A stretch of 64,000 nt of DNA. Origin: CAYWKU01 sp964459325. GTDB lineage: Bacteria > RBG-13-61-14 > CAYWKU01. Position 1 is the stretch's first letter; every line of letters begins with the position of its first letter. The notes under the pieces were generated by a model. That model saw only the letters and a list, made by a program, of their open reading frames with translations. It was not told where the DNA came from and made no database searches. The stretch lies in assembly GCA_964459325.1 (NCBI GenBank), contig CAYWKU010000002.1, positions 1 through 64,000 on the forward strand, read 5' to 3'. Shown piece after piece: positions 17,549 to 26,980 of the stretch. Position numbers and translations under genes: made by a program.

Positions 17549-18399
17549 TACTGACCGCCCGGCCCCGGCAGTGGATAAAGAACCTCCTGGTGGCGGCGGC
17601 GCTGTTTTTCCGCCCCGACATGCTGTCCATCCAGTCCGGCATCAAGGTGGTGGAGACCATAATAGCCTTCTGCCTTGTAAGCGGCGCTGTTTATGCCCTC
17701 AACGACATCTTCGACCTGGAAAGGGACCGCGGGCACCCGCTGAAGCGCAACCGCCCGCTCGCCTCGGGAGAGTTGTCCATTCCATGGGCTTTTATAATCG
17801 TAGTGGTGTTTGCACTGGCCGGGTTCGGGCTTGGAAGCATGCTGGGGAGGAACGTGACCCTGGTGCTGGGGATGTATTTCACCGTAAATATCGCCTACTC
17901 TACCTACTTCAAGCACGTGGTGATAATCGACGCCCTGATGGTGGCATTCGGCTTCGTTCTCAGGGTAGTCGGCGGAGCCGAGGTGATTGACGCTCCGGTG
18001 AGCTTCTGGATAGTGTTGTGCACGGCGCTCGCTACCCTGTTCATCACTTTCAGCAAGAGGCGAAGTGAATTGGAACTCATTGATAACGCCTCTGACCACC
18101 GGCTGAGCCTTGCCGAGTATGACACGTATTTCCTCGACCAGATGATAGCGGTAGTGACCGCCGGCACGATAATCTCTTACGCTCTGTGGACCCGCGCTCC
18201 GGAGACGGTGAGCAAGTTCGGCACCGGCAGGCTGGATTTGACCATTCCCTTCGTTTTCTACGGCATTTTCAGATACTTATACCTCGTGCACCGCAGGAAG
18301 GCGGGTGGCGACCCCACCCGGATTTTCCTCACCGACTCGCCTATGATAATCAACATAGCACTGTGGGTAGTGGCGGTAAGCGCCATTTTGCATTTCTGA
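17524..18399 (+). CDS. UbiA-family prenyltransferase, decaprenyl-phosphate phosphoribosyltransferase-like
   Basis: A 291-residue membrane prenyltransferase with about eight or nine hydrophobic helices. Motif 1 reads NDIFDLERDRGHPLKRNRPL, the NDxxDxxxDxxHPxKxxRP form typical of the branch that joins phosphoribose diphosphate to polyprenyl phosphate rather than of quinone-making UbiA. A KRRSEL motif in the second conserved loop fits the same branch. The product would be the precursor of a polyprenyl-phospho-arabinose or ribose donor. ATG 17524 is chosen because earlier in-frame starts lie deeper inside the upstream gene and the hydrophobic first helix begins soon after it. It overlaps the AftB-like gene by 25 nt. 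Confidence 0.78.
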   Translation: MGKLAKNIILTARPRQWIKNLLVAAALFFRPDMLSIQSGIKVVETIIAFCLVSGAVYALNDIFDLERDRGHPLKRNRPLASGELSIPWAFIIVVVFALAGFGLGSMLGRNVTLVLGMYFTVNIAYSTYFKHVVIIDALMVAFGFVLRVVGGAEVIDAPVSFWIVLCTALATLFITFSKRRSELELIDNASDHRLSLAEYDTYFLDQMIAVVTAGTIISYALWTRAPETVSKFGTGRLDLTIPFVFYGIFRYLYLVHRRKAGGDPTRIFLTDSPMIINIALWVVAVSAILHF

Positions 18400-18472
18400 A
18401 AAAATCCGATGGAGCGAAACCGTATCTAAAACATGAAGGTCTATTAAAGATAACCGCGCAGAGGTAACTCCA

Positions 18473-19555
18473 ATGACAAAGGCCAAAGTAGCTGTCCTGT
18501 ACACATCCCCCGAGACCGTTATTGAAGACTATGCCCGGCTTATGAACCTGGCGGGATATTCCGAGGTAATCCAAGCCGGTCGCGAGGTTCTGCTGAAAGT
18601 TAACATAAGCTGGCAGAAGTTTTACCCCGCCTGCTCCACCGCCCCCTGGCAACTGGACGGCGTCATCTCCAAGCTGCTCGGCGACGGCTTCGGCCGCGAG
18701 GACCTGACAGCGGCTCACAACAGGACCGTAGTTGTCAACGCCCGAGTGGGCGAGGTCAACAATAAGCACCTGCCCGTGGTGCAAAAGCACGCCATACAGA
18801 ATGTGCACCTGTACGAGAGTGAAGAATGGACTCACTACCGGCCTCAAACCCGCATGAGGGTTCTTTACGATATTTACCCGGACGGCATCAACATCCCTAA
18901 GCGCTTCATCGGGGCTAACATAATCCATCTTCCAACGTTTAAAACGCACGTTTTCACCACCATGACCGGCGCCATGAAAAACGCCTTCGGAGGGCTTCTT
19001 AACGAAAAAAGGCACTGGACACATTCGGTTATACACGAGACACTGGTTGACCTGTTGGCCATTCAGAAGGAGATTCACCCGGGCATTTTTGCCGTAATGG
19101 ACGGCGCCTTCGCCGGGGACGGCCCCGGCCCCCGGGCCATGATACCTCATGTTAAAAACGTCGTACTAGCCGGGGCCGACCAGGTGGCGGTGGACGCAAT
19201 CGCGGCGAAGATGATGGGCTTCGAGCCCATGAAGCTGGATTTCATACGCCTTGCCGACGAGGACGGCCTCGGGGTTGGAAATCCATCGGAAATCGAGGTG
19301 GTGGGCGACGACATATCCGGCGTAAACTGGGGATTCGAGGGCCAAAGGGACACCTTCGCATCCCGGGGACAGAAGATGATATATCACGGCCCCCTCAAGC
19401 CGCTGGAAAAAATGCTCCTCAGAAGCCCCCTGGTGCCGTGGTCATACTTGGCCAGCAGGCTCTACCACGACGCTTACTGGTACCCGTTAGTCGGAAAAGA
19501 GCGGGTCAGGGAGATGCTGCGCACAGACTGGGGCAAGTTATTCATGCAGTATTAA
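18473..19555 (+). CDS. DUF362-domain protein
   Basis: A 360-residue soluble protein of the DUF362 family, whose members are often fused to ferredoxin domains; none is present here. Recognisable parts are LLKVNISW near residue 42, IHLPTFKTHVFTTMTGAMKNAFGG around 160-180, where family-conserved Lys, Thr and Asn residues occur, and a GADQVAVDAIAAKMMG segment. The biochemical role of DUF362 is not established. It lies 73 nt after the UbiA-like gene and may be co-transcribed, but there is no clear functional link. Confidence 0.75.
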   Translation: MTKAKVAVLYTSPETVIEDYARLMNLAGYSEVIQAGREVLLKVNISWQKFYPACSTAPWQLDGVISKLLGDGFGREDLTAAHNRTVVVNARVGEVNNKHLPVVQKHAIQNVHLYESEEWTHYRPQTRMRVLYDIYPDGINIPKRFIGANIIHLPTFKTHVFTTMTGAMKNAFGGLLNEKRHWTHSVIHETLVDLLAIQKEIHPGIFAVMDGAFAGDGPGPRAMIPHVKNVVLAGADQVAVDAIAAKMMGFEPMKLDFIRLADEDGLGVGNPSEIEVVGDDISGVNWGFEGQRDTFASRGQKMIYHGPLKPLEKMLLRSPLVPWSYLASRLYHDAYWYPLVGKERVREMLRTDWGKLFMQY

Positions 19556-19613
19556 AATAACGGAATAAAAAAATTCGCTGAATGACTGCGGTCTGTCTTA
19601 ATCGCGCCATTGC

Positions 19614-19642
19614 TTGACGCTGACTTGCCGTTCGGGTATTCT
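19614..19642 (+). promoter_or_regulatory. Sigma-70-type promoter for receiver-TPR genes
   Basis: TTGACG at 19614-19619, a 17-nt spacer and TATTCT at 19637-19642. Predicted start of transcription near 19649 gives a leader of about 85 nt. The position also argues that translation of the receiver gene begins at 19734 and not at an earlier in-frame TTG inside the -35 box. Confidence 0.5.
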
Positions 19643-19733
19643 ACAAATTGCGAATCCGGTGGTTTTGAGGAGAGTGGTGGGGCTTGCGCGGGCCTCTCCC
19701 GGTTGTTTCACTTTTCACCCGGCGGAATGTCAA

Positions 19734-20300
19734 ATGGCTGAAAAACGTTATTGCCCCAGTTGCGGCGAAAATGTTGAAACCATTGTCATGGTCAGGGAGG
19801 GGGACGAACAGGTGGCGTGCGCGCGTTGCGGATTTGTATTCAAGGATACCGTCCAGCCCATGGAGGCCCTCCGGGCCGTCCTGGTGGCCGAAGATTCTCC
19901 CGCCCTTTTGCGGAAAGTTTCGGAAATGATGGAAGCCCGCGAGGTTACCAAGACGGTGGTCTCCTGCAAGAACGGGGAGGAGTTTCTGGAGACCGCGGTC
20001 TCCAGGCTGCGGGCAGGCCTCCCCATCAGCATGGTTATCCTCGACATCAACATGCCCATTCTCAACGGCGTTTACGCGGCCATAGCGCTCAGGGCCGCCG
20101 AGCGGGGGATGGGTTCCCGCGAAAAAATACCCGTCCTGTTTTTTACCGGTAACCGTTGCGACGACACCTTGAAGAAAGTAATCAAGTTCTGCGCCCCGGC
20201 GCATTACATTAACAAAGGCGCGGGGTCCGGCCCCGAGGAATTCGCTCAAAGGCTGTACGACGTGATAACAGGATTCCTGCAAAGCAGCCCCCAACAATAA
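19734..20300 (+). CDS. Receiver-domain protein with N-terminal zinc ribbon (paralogue 1)
   Basis: A 188-residue protein. A four-cysteine zinc ribbon (CPSC and CARC, residues about 7-33) is followed by a CheY-like receiver: acidic pocket VAEDSP, phosphosite LDINMP, threonine in FFTGNRCDD, and INKGAGS where most receivers have a K-P pair. No output domain follows, only a C-terminal helix. Start 19734 is supported by the upstream promoter, a GGCGGA ribosome site, and equal length to its paralogue at 44795-45361 (also 188 residues). The giant TPR gene starts 20 nt downstream, so the two are probably one operon and partners. Function unknown. Confidence 0.85.
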   Translation: MAEKRYCPSCGENVETIVMVREGDEQVACARCGFVFKDTVQPMEALRAVLVAEDSPALLRKVSEMMEAREVTKTVVSCKNGEEFLETAVSRLRAGLPISMVILDINMPILNGVYAAIALRAAERGMGSREKIPVLFFTGNRCDDTLKKVIKFCAPAHYINKGAGSGPEEFAQRLYDVITGFLQSSPQQ

Positions 20301-20320
20301 AAAAATCGGGAAGAGTTAAG

Positions 20321-23300
20321 ATGGAAGTTACCAAGTACAGAAAAGCTCTCGAGCGCGACCCTAGTGATATCGCAGCGCTCAGGGCGCTCGGGGAACAGGC
20401 GGCCTCCGACGAGCGTTGGGAGGAGCTGGTGCAGTTGCTGCACAAGGAAGCCGACGCTCTGCCGGACGGGCCGGAAAAAGCGGACCTGTTGCTCAAGGCC
20501 GGCAGGGCAAAGCAGCGGCAATTGAACGACCCGGCGGGGGCGCTCGAGGATTTCACCGCCTCGCGACGGGCTTATCCCGATTTAACTCCCGCGCGGGAAG
20601 CGCAAAGGGAGATATTTGTCGCCCAGGGGGACTGGGAATCCCTTGCCTCCAGCCTTAAAGAGGAGGCCGACGAGATTGCGGAATCGAACCCGCAACGGTC
20701 GGCGGCCATCGAGTTGGCCAGGGCGGAAATTTGCCGGTTCAGGCTCGGCGATAACAATCGCGCCCGGGAGGCATGCCGCACAGCAAGACAGAGGAACGCC
20801 GAGTTGAGAGCGGTGCTTATCCCGCTCCTGGAAATGGCATTCGAAGAGAGCAAGTGGGACGAGCTCGGCTCCACAATATCGGGACTTGCCGCCACCGCAA
20901 CCGACAACGCCGAAAAGAAGGGATGGAAGTTTCTGAAGGCCCACGTCCTGGAAACTTGGATGAACGAGCCCGTCCGGGCGGCGGAAACGCTGGCATCCAT
21001 CATCGCCGACTCGACCGGAGGCGGCGAGGCTTATGTGCCGACCGCTCACCTGGCGCGCTCGGAGCTTTTCGAGGCCAATCCTTCCGGAGCCGACGCCGCG
21101 GAAGACCTGAAAAAACTGGCCGACATTACCGGCTCCGAACAGGAGCCTTCGGGAGAAAAATGGCGCGCCGCGATTATGCAGCGACTGGGCGAGGCCGCCG
21201 AAAGCGGCGGCGACGCAGAAGGAGCGCTTAATTATTATAACAAAGCCAACACTCTGGACGGCTCGGACATCCGACCGCTCAGGCGGATGGCAAGATTGCA
21301 GCATCAGGGGGGCCGGTTCGAGGAACTGGTGAACACTTACTCCGCCCTTCTCGAAATCGGCTCCGACGACGACACGGTGTCCTCCATATATCACCTGGTG
21401 AAAGGGGAAACGCTCGACTACGAACTCGGCAAACCTGAAGAGGCGCTGGAGGAGTACAGAAGCTCGCAGAGTTGGGCCGAATCGCTACACGCCGTCGAGT
21501 TGGAAGCGAGCGCGCTCAGAAGGCTCAAAAAATGGGACGAGCTTGCTTCGCTTCTGGGGCAGCAGGTGGAAGCGGTCGGGGACGACAAGCTCAAATCGGC
21601 CTATTGGGCGGAGCTGGCTCAGGTTTACCGGTTCGGATTGAACGACCCCGCGAAGGCTGCCGAGGCCCTCCGTCAGGCCCTCACCGTGGCCCCCTCGGCG
21701 CTGGGAATGGTGCGGGCGCTGTCCGAGTGTTACCAGGACGCGGGAGATACCGCCAACTGGGTAAAGGCGGTGATGGGCCAGGAGAAGCTGGTGAGCCGGC
21801 CGGATTACCTGGTGCACATCGGGCTTCTGGCCGGTATGCTCTGGCAGAAAACCGGGAGGGACGACGAGGCTTTTAAAAGCTACTCGATGGTTTTGAAACA
21901 CGACGCGCACCACCTGAAAGCGCTGTCGGCTCTGGAGGACATCTGTTACAGGCAGAAAAGCTACAAAAATATCTACGGCATACAGCGGCGGATGCTGGAA
22001 GCCCTCGGCGACGGCGACCCCGGTCTGCGGCGCTCCATTCTTCTGGATAACGCATCGCTTCTGTTGCGCCACTTGAATAATCCCCCATCGGCGGGACAGG
22101 TGTTGCAGGAGACCGCCGCTTTAGACCCGGAATCGGCGCCGGTGTTGATGGAACTGCGCTGGCGGGCCTTTGCCGAAGCGCGGTGGGCGGACTATTACGA
22201 GCTGGCCTTGCGCGAATCCGACCTGGCCTCGCGACCTCCGTCGCTTTTGTGGCGAGCGGCGCTTGTGGGGTGGGCACATCTGGACAAAAAGGACGAGGCG
22301 GCAGGGCTTCTGGACGAAATCGCCTCCCGGCGCACGCCGGACTCGCCCCTGTTGGCCTGCCTTGCCACTCTGCATCTGCATCGCCGCGATTGGATGGCGT
22401 GGCTGGAAAGGACCGGGGAGCTGATTCAGCTTATAGGCGAAAGCGCCCGCCCGCTCATATTTTTGCAGATGGCCGGAGTTCACCGGTGGAGGGTGGAAAG
22501 CACCGAAACCGCCGCCGAATGTTACCGGCGCATAATTGAGCTGGACGATAAGGACGTCATAGCTCACGAGGCCATGCGCCAGCTTCATCTCGAGACCGGG
22601 AATTTCGAGGAGCTGGGCGAGGTATACAACACTCTGGCGGAGCTGGAGGCGGATAACGCTGCCAAAGCCGCGAAATATTACGCCCGCGCCGACCTTTACG
22701 ACGGCGCCGAGAATTACACCAAGGCGGTTAGCGATTTTCGGCGGGTGCTGGAGTATGAGCCTGACAACCCGGCGGCTTTGAGGCGTCTCGAAAGGCTTTA
22801 CGCCGCGCTCAACAACCCATCCGCCCAGATAGAGGTGCTGAAACGTGAAATCGCCGCCCGTGACGACCCGAAAGTGCAGGTGCTTTTGCATCTCAGGATA
22901 GGGGCGCTGTGGGAGGCGCAATCCAAGCCCGACGAGGCGATTGCCGCCTACGCCAGGGTGCCGGAAATTGACCCTCATGAACTGGACGCGCTGGAGGCGC
23001 TGAGAAGGCTGCACTGGCAGCAAAGCCACTGGCAGGAACTTGCCGACATCATCGAAAAATACGCAGGAGCCGTACCGGATGCCGAGCGGAAAGTCCAGCT
23101 TTATCACGAAAGGGCCAAGGTTTTTGAAGAAAATCTGGCCGATTTGAACCAGGCCATATCGAGCCTCGAAGCCGCACTCGGGGTGGACCCGAAGCACCTG
23201 GAAACCCTTACCGAGCTGGAAAGGTTATACGAGACCACCGAGTCGTGGGAGAACGAGCTGAAGGTACTCAGCCGCCAGTTGGAGCTATTGCGCGATGCGG

Positions 23301-26224
23301 GCGAGCTTCACCGAGTGCATTTCAAGATGGGCTCCATTTACGAAGAAAAGACCGGCGATTCGGCTTCCGCAATTGCCGGCTATGTGAAAGCCCACGACCT
23401 GCAGCCCCAACACCTCGAAACGCTGAACGCCCTGGAGCGGCTTTACGATGCGGCCGGAGAGGCGGCCAAGCTGGTGCAGATTCTCGAAGAAAAGGCCGTG
23501 CTTCTGCCGGACGAGCGGGTTCGGCTGTACATGTGGATAGGCCGGCTTTGGGACGAAAAGCTGGGAGACCCTCAGAAAGCGATATCTTCCTACCGGCGGG
23601 TTATCGATATCGACGCCAAACACATCGAGGCTCTCACCGCTCTCGAAAAGTTGTATGAGAAGGTCGGCGAGTGGAAGAATTTAATCAACACCGTCAGCGC
23701 CAAGGGCGCCGCCGTGCAGGATGAAGCTCAGGCGGTCGAGCTGCACTCCCGGGCCGGTTCGTTGTGGATAGAAAAGTTCCATGATGACGATAAAGCCCTG
23801 GCTGAGTACAACCGGGCGCTGGAAGTAAACTCCCGCCACCGCCCTTCGCTGGAAGCCTGCCGGAAAATACATGTCCGTGCCGGAAGGTGGGAGGATGTCG
23901 TATCGCTATACGGGCGCGAGGTGGAATTTACCTCCGACCCGCAGGCCAAGGCCCGCCTGTTGGCGCTCGGAGGGCGCGTCATCGAGGAAAAGATAAACGA
24001 CCCCGACCGGGCCGCCGAGCAGTACGAGCTGGCGCTGCGCTCCAATCCCAACTGCCTGGAAGCCGTCCGGCCGCTGGCGAATATATATTTCGAGCGGCAG
24101 AAGTGGGAACAGGCCGAGCCGCTATTTAAAAAGTGGGTGGATTCGCTGACCGAAGCCGAAGACGCCGGGCTTAAAGCGCAGGTTTATTACCGGCAGGGCC
24201 GTACTTTCCAGGGCCTGAGCAGGGACAAGGAAGCGCTGGAAAATTACTCCCGGAGCCTGGAGTTCAAGCCGGGTTACATCGAGCCCCTCCAGGCCCGCTC
24301 GGAACTCTATGGCCGTAGAAAAGAGTGGAAAAACGCCCTGGATTCCGAAAACGAACTGCTGTCCGTCTACGAAAGGCAGGACAACAAAGCCGGCGTCGGA
24401 AATTGCCTGCTGAACATCGGTTACTACCAGGAACAACTGGGGCAAGTCGAGGAGGCCATCAACACTTACAACCGGGCGGTGGAGATAGCCGGCGAAAGGG
24501 AAGACGTGTTGGAGCGGCTGGCGCAGTTGTACTCCGACAAGTCCCTCTTCAACAAGGTCGCCGGAGTGGTTGACCGGCTGATAGCCCTCCACCAGGGCAC
24601 GGACAAGGAGGCCCGCACGCGCTTGAGGAAAGGAGTGTTGCTGGAGGAGAAAATAAACGACCAGGAAGGGGCCTTGCGGGCCTACCAGTCGGCCCTTTCT
24701 CTCGAGCCCTCCTTCAACGAAGCCCGGTATCACGAGGCTAACGTGCTGGTCAGCCTCGCCAGATGGCAGGAAGCGGAAGTGGCGGCAAACAAACTGTTGG
24801 AGACCGAATCGGACAAGGAGAGGCTGGCCGACGCTCATTGCCTGGTGGGTAAGATTGCCAAGGAGGGCAAAAAGGACCTTTCCACGGCCCGGGCTTCATA
24901 CGAAAAAGCACTGGAGATGGTCCCCGGCCACCTGAAAGCGATGGACCACATCGGAGAAATACTGGAAGCCCAGGGCGATTGGCAGGGTTACGTGAAAACC
25001 TTCGAGCAGTTTTTGAAAAACCTGCCCCCGGCGGCCCAGGATAAGGCTTTGGGGATTCATGTCCGCCTCGGCCAGGTATGGCGGGACAAGCTGGATGACC
25101 GCGAAAAGGCCATTGTGGAATTCAACAACGCGGTAAAGATAAACCCCGACAGCCCGGACGCTCATGCCGCTCTGGCCGAGTTGTATTTGCAGGATAAAAG
25201 GTATTATCCGCAAGCGATTCGGGAAAACAACCTGCTGCTTAAAAGCGACCCTTTCAGAAAGCAGTCTTACAAGGACCTTGCGAAAATATTTGAAGAGCAG
25301 CGGGAGGTGGACAAGGCCTTCTGCGCTTACGCGGCACTGGACTTTCTGGGGGCGCTGGAAAAGTGGGACCGCACCAACTACGAAGCCCGGCTGCCACATT
25401 TACCCTTACGCTCGGATAAGGCTCTGGATGACGAGCTACGCGACCGGGCGCTTATTCATCCGGCTGCCCGGCACCCTGCCACCACACTTCTGGGCTCGCT
25501 GGGTACCGCTCTGTGCAAGGTTTTCGGAGGCCCGAATCCCTCCGGCGATAAGGCTCCAGGCGGCCATCCTGCAAGAAAGCTGGCCGACGAGATTGCCGGA
25601 TACCTGGGAGTGGAAACTTTCGAGATATACCTTGACGACTCGGGAACTCAGGGTGTCATCTGGTACCCGCAGGCCGTGCCCTCTTTCGGTGTTTCACCGA
25701 AAATATTCGACGCCGACGACGACCGGGGCAAGCGCTTTTTGGTGGGCCGGGGACTGGAGGGCATAGCCAACGGGCTGTTTGCGGTATGGGGGCTGGACGA
25801 GGCCGAAACCCGCAAGCGCCTGCTTGCCGCCGTCAAGCTGTTTCGCTCGGACGTTGCCATCCCGGGGATGCAGGACAAGGAGGCGGCTTCTGTGGCCAAG
25901 CAGATAAAAAAGGAAGTGCCCCGCAAAGTGCGCAAGGGGCTGGACGAGGCCGCTGAAGGGCATCGCAACCAGGAGCGCTCGTGGCCCTTCGAGGCCTGGT
26001 ACAGGGCGATGCAGCACTCTGCCAACCGGGGCGGCCTGATAATTTGCGCTCATCCCGGCGAAGCGGCCCGGGCGCTGCTCGCGATGGAAGAGTTGGTGGA
26101 AGGCGGCGCCCAGGCGGGCCGGTCACAAATGGAAAAATCCGACCAACTCAAGGAGCTATTGAAGTTCGCGGTTAGCGACCAGTACTTCGTGGCCCGCAAG
26201 AAGGCCGGTTTCTCACTGTATTGA
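20321..26224 (+). CDS. Very large tetratricopeptide-repeat protein (1967 aa)
   Basis: A 1967-residue protein without signal peptide or membrane span, so probably cytoplasmic. Most of it is a solenoid of TPR-like hairpins with a supra-repeat of 70-72 residues, for example HLETLTELERLY, then HLETLNALERLY, then HIEALTALEKLY, each with a following DPxKAIxxYxRALEIDP unit. The last 380 or so residues are different: a compact domain beginning around LIHPAARHP, with YLGVETFEIYLDD and a final FAVSDQYFVARKKAGFSLY. I recall similar tails on long TPR proteins of myxobacteria, without a known function. A scaffold for the adjacent receiver protein is a reasonable guess, not shown. Confidence 0.88.
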   Translation: MEVTKYRKALERDPSDIAALRALGEQAASDERWEELVQLLHKEADALPDGPEKADLLLKAGRAKQRQLNDPAGALEDFTASRRAYPDLTPAREAQREIFVAQGDWESLASSLKEEADEIAESNPQRSAAIELARAEICRFRLGDNNRAREACRTARQRNAELRAVLIPLLEMAFEESKWDELGSTISGLAATATDNAEKKGWKFLKAHVLETWMNEPVRAAETLASIIADSTGGGEAYVPTAHLARSELFEANPSGADAAEDLKKLADITGSEQEPSGEKWRAAIMQRLGEAAESGGDAEGALNYYNKANTLDGSDIRPLRRMARLQHQGGRFEELVNTYSALLEIGSDDDTVSSIYHLVKGETLDYELGKPEEALEEYRSSQSWAESLHAVELEASALRRLKKWDELASLLGQQVEAVGDDKLKSAYWAELAQVYRFGLNDPAKAAEALRQALTVAPSALGMVRALSECYQDAGDTANWVKAVMGQEKLVSRPDYLVHIGLLAGMLWQKTGRDDEAFKSYSMVLKHDAHHLKALSALEDICYRQKSYKNIYGIQRRMLEALGDGDPGLRRSILLDNASLLLRHLNNPPSAGQVLQETAALDPESAPVLMELRWRAFAEARWADYYELALRESDLASRPPSLLWRAALVGWAHLDKKDEAAGLLDEIASRRTPDSPLLACLATLHLHRRDWMAWLERTGELIQLIGESARPLIFLQMAGVHRWRVESTETAAECYRRIIELDDKDVIAHEAMRQLHLETGNFEELGEVYNTLAELEADNAAKAAKYYARADLYDGAENYTKAVSDFRRVLEYEPDNPAALRRLERLYAALNNPSAQIEVLKREIAARDDPKVQVLLHLRIGALWEAQSKPDEAIAAYARVPEIDPHELDALEALRRLHWQQSHWQELADIIEKYAGAVPDAERKVQLYHERAKVFEENLADLNQAISSLEAALGVDPKHLETLTELERLYETTESWENELKVLSRQLELLRDAGELHRVHFKMGSIYEEKTGDSASAIAGYVKAHDLQPQHLETLNALERLYDAAGEAAKLVQILEEKAVLLPDERVRLYMWIGRLWDEKLGDPQKAISSYRRVIDIDAKHIEALTALEKLYEKVGEWKNLINTVSAKGAAVQDEAQAVELHSRAGSLWIEKFHDDDKALAEYNRALEVNSRHRPSLEACRKIHVRAGRWEDVVSLYGREVEFTSDPQAKARLLALGGRVIEEKINDPDRAAEQYELALRSNPNCLEAVRPLANIYFERQKWEQAEPLFKKWVDSLTEAEDAGLKAQVYYRQGRTFQGLSRDKEALENYSRSLEFKPGYIEPLQARSELYGRRKEWKNALDSENELLSVYERQDNKAGVGNCLLNIGYYQEQLGQVEEAINTYNRAVEIAGEREDVLERLAQLYSDKSLFNKVAGVVDRLIALHQGTDKEARTRLRKGVLLEEKINDQEGALRAYQSALSLEPSFNEARYHEANVLVSLARWQEAEVAANKLLETESDKERLADAHCLVGKIAKEGKKDLSTARASYEKALEMVPGHLKAMDHIGEILEAQGDWQGYVKTFEQFLKNLPPAAQDKALGIHVRLGQVWRDKLDDREKAIVEFNNAVKINPDSPDAHAALAELYLQDKRYYPQAIRENNLLLKSDPFRKQSYKDLAKIFEEQREVDKAFCAYAALDFLGALEKWDRTNYEARLPHLPLRSDKALDDELRDRALIHPAARHPATTLLGSLGTALCKVFGGPNPSGDKAPGGHPARKLADEIAGYLGVETFEIYLDDSGTQGVIWYPQAVPSFGVSPKIFDADDDRGKRFLVGRGLEGIANGLFAVWGLDEAETRKRLLAAVKLFRSDVAIPGMQDKEAASVAKQIKKEVPRKVRKGLDEAAEGHRNQERSWPFEAWYRAMQHSANRGGLIICAHPGEAARALLAMEELVEGGAQAGRSQMEKSDQLKELLKFAVSDQYFVARKKAGFSLY

Positions 26225-26268
26225 ATCTTTCAGGCTTGAACGAGCCCGAAAAGCCCGCGAAGGACGAT

Positions 26269-26979
26269 ATGAAAGTCCCTGAAGCTATATTTTTCGATTT
26301 TGGCGATACCCTGGTGGAAACGGAACCGCTTTATCTTGAAAGGCTCAGGTTGTCCTTTAATGCGGAAGGAATCCCCGTTACTTACGCCGGGATTGAAAAG
26401 GCCTACATCGAAGGCGACTGGCGCAGCGCCCGCGCCTTGATTGGCCGCGACCCCTTCCCCGTCGAAGCCTGGCAGGAACTGTACATGGCGGTCATGCTGG
26501 AAACGCTCGGCATAAAGGAAAACGCAAAGGAGGTGCTCTCCCGGGTGGCCGACCGAATGGCGGAAATCAGGCCGACGCGGAAACTCGTGGAGGGTGCGGC
26601 GGAGCTTCTCGAAAAATGCGCGAGCCGGGGTATTGCCATGGCCGTCCTGTCCAACAACGACGGCCGCACCGCGCAAAAAGCGGAAGAAGCGGGCATCGCG
26701 GGCTACTTCAGTTTCGTAATGGATTCGACCCTGGAAAAGACCACCAAGCCGGGGGCGAAGTTTTTTGAAAAAGCGCTCGAATTGGCGAAACTGGAGCCAG
26801 GGGATTGCCTTCACGTGGGAGACCTGTTGGGTTGCGACGTCATGGGCGCGCAGAACGTGGGCATTCCCGCCGTATGGTTCCATGCCCGGGAGTACATGCC
26901 CCACGCGCCGGTAACGCCCGAGGCTAAAGTCGGCAGCTTTGCCGAGCTGGGCGAGTTGCTGGGATTGGAGGCAGGATGA
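26269..26979 (+). CDS. HAD-superfamily hydrolase
   Basis: A 236-residue haloacid-dehalogenase fold hydrolase, probably a phosphatase acting on a small metabolite. Motif I is FFDFGDTLVE with the nucleophile Asp and acid/base Asp, motif II is AVLSNND, motif III lysine lies in TTKPGAKFFEKAL, and motif IV is HVGDLLGCDVMGA. A helical cap of the four-helix type sits between motifs I and II. ATG 26269 has GAAGGA upstream; a TTG at 26221 overlapping the TPR stop would add a 16-residue unstructured extension. Substrate unknown. The next gene begins two bases after its stop. Confidence 0.88.
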   Translation: MKVPEAIFFDFGDTLVETEPLYLERLRLSFNAEGIPVTYAGIEKAYIEGDWRSARALIGRDPFPVEAWQELYMAVMLETLGIKENAKEVLSRVADRMAEIRPTRKLVEGAAELLEKCASRGIAMAVLSNNDGRTAQKAEEAGIAGYFSFVMDSTLEKTTKPGAKFFEKALELAKLEPGDCLHVGDLLGCDVMGAQNVGIPAVWFHAREYMPHAPVTPEAKVGSFAELGELLGLEAG

Positions 26980-26980
26980 G

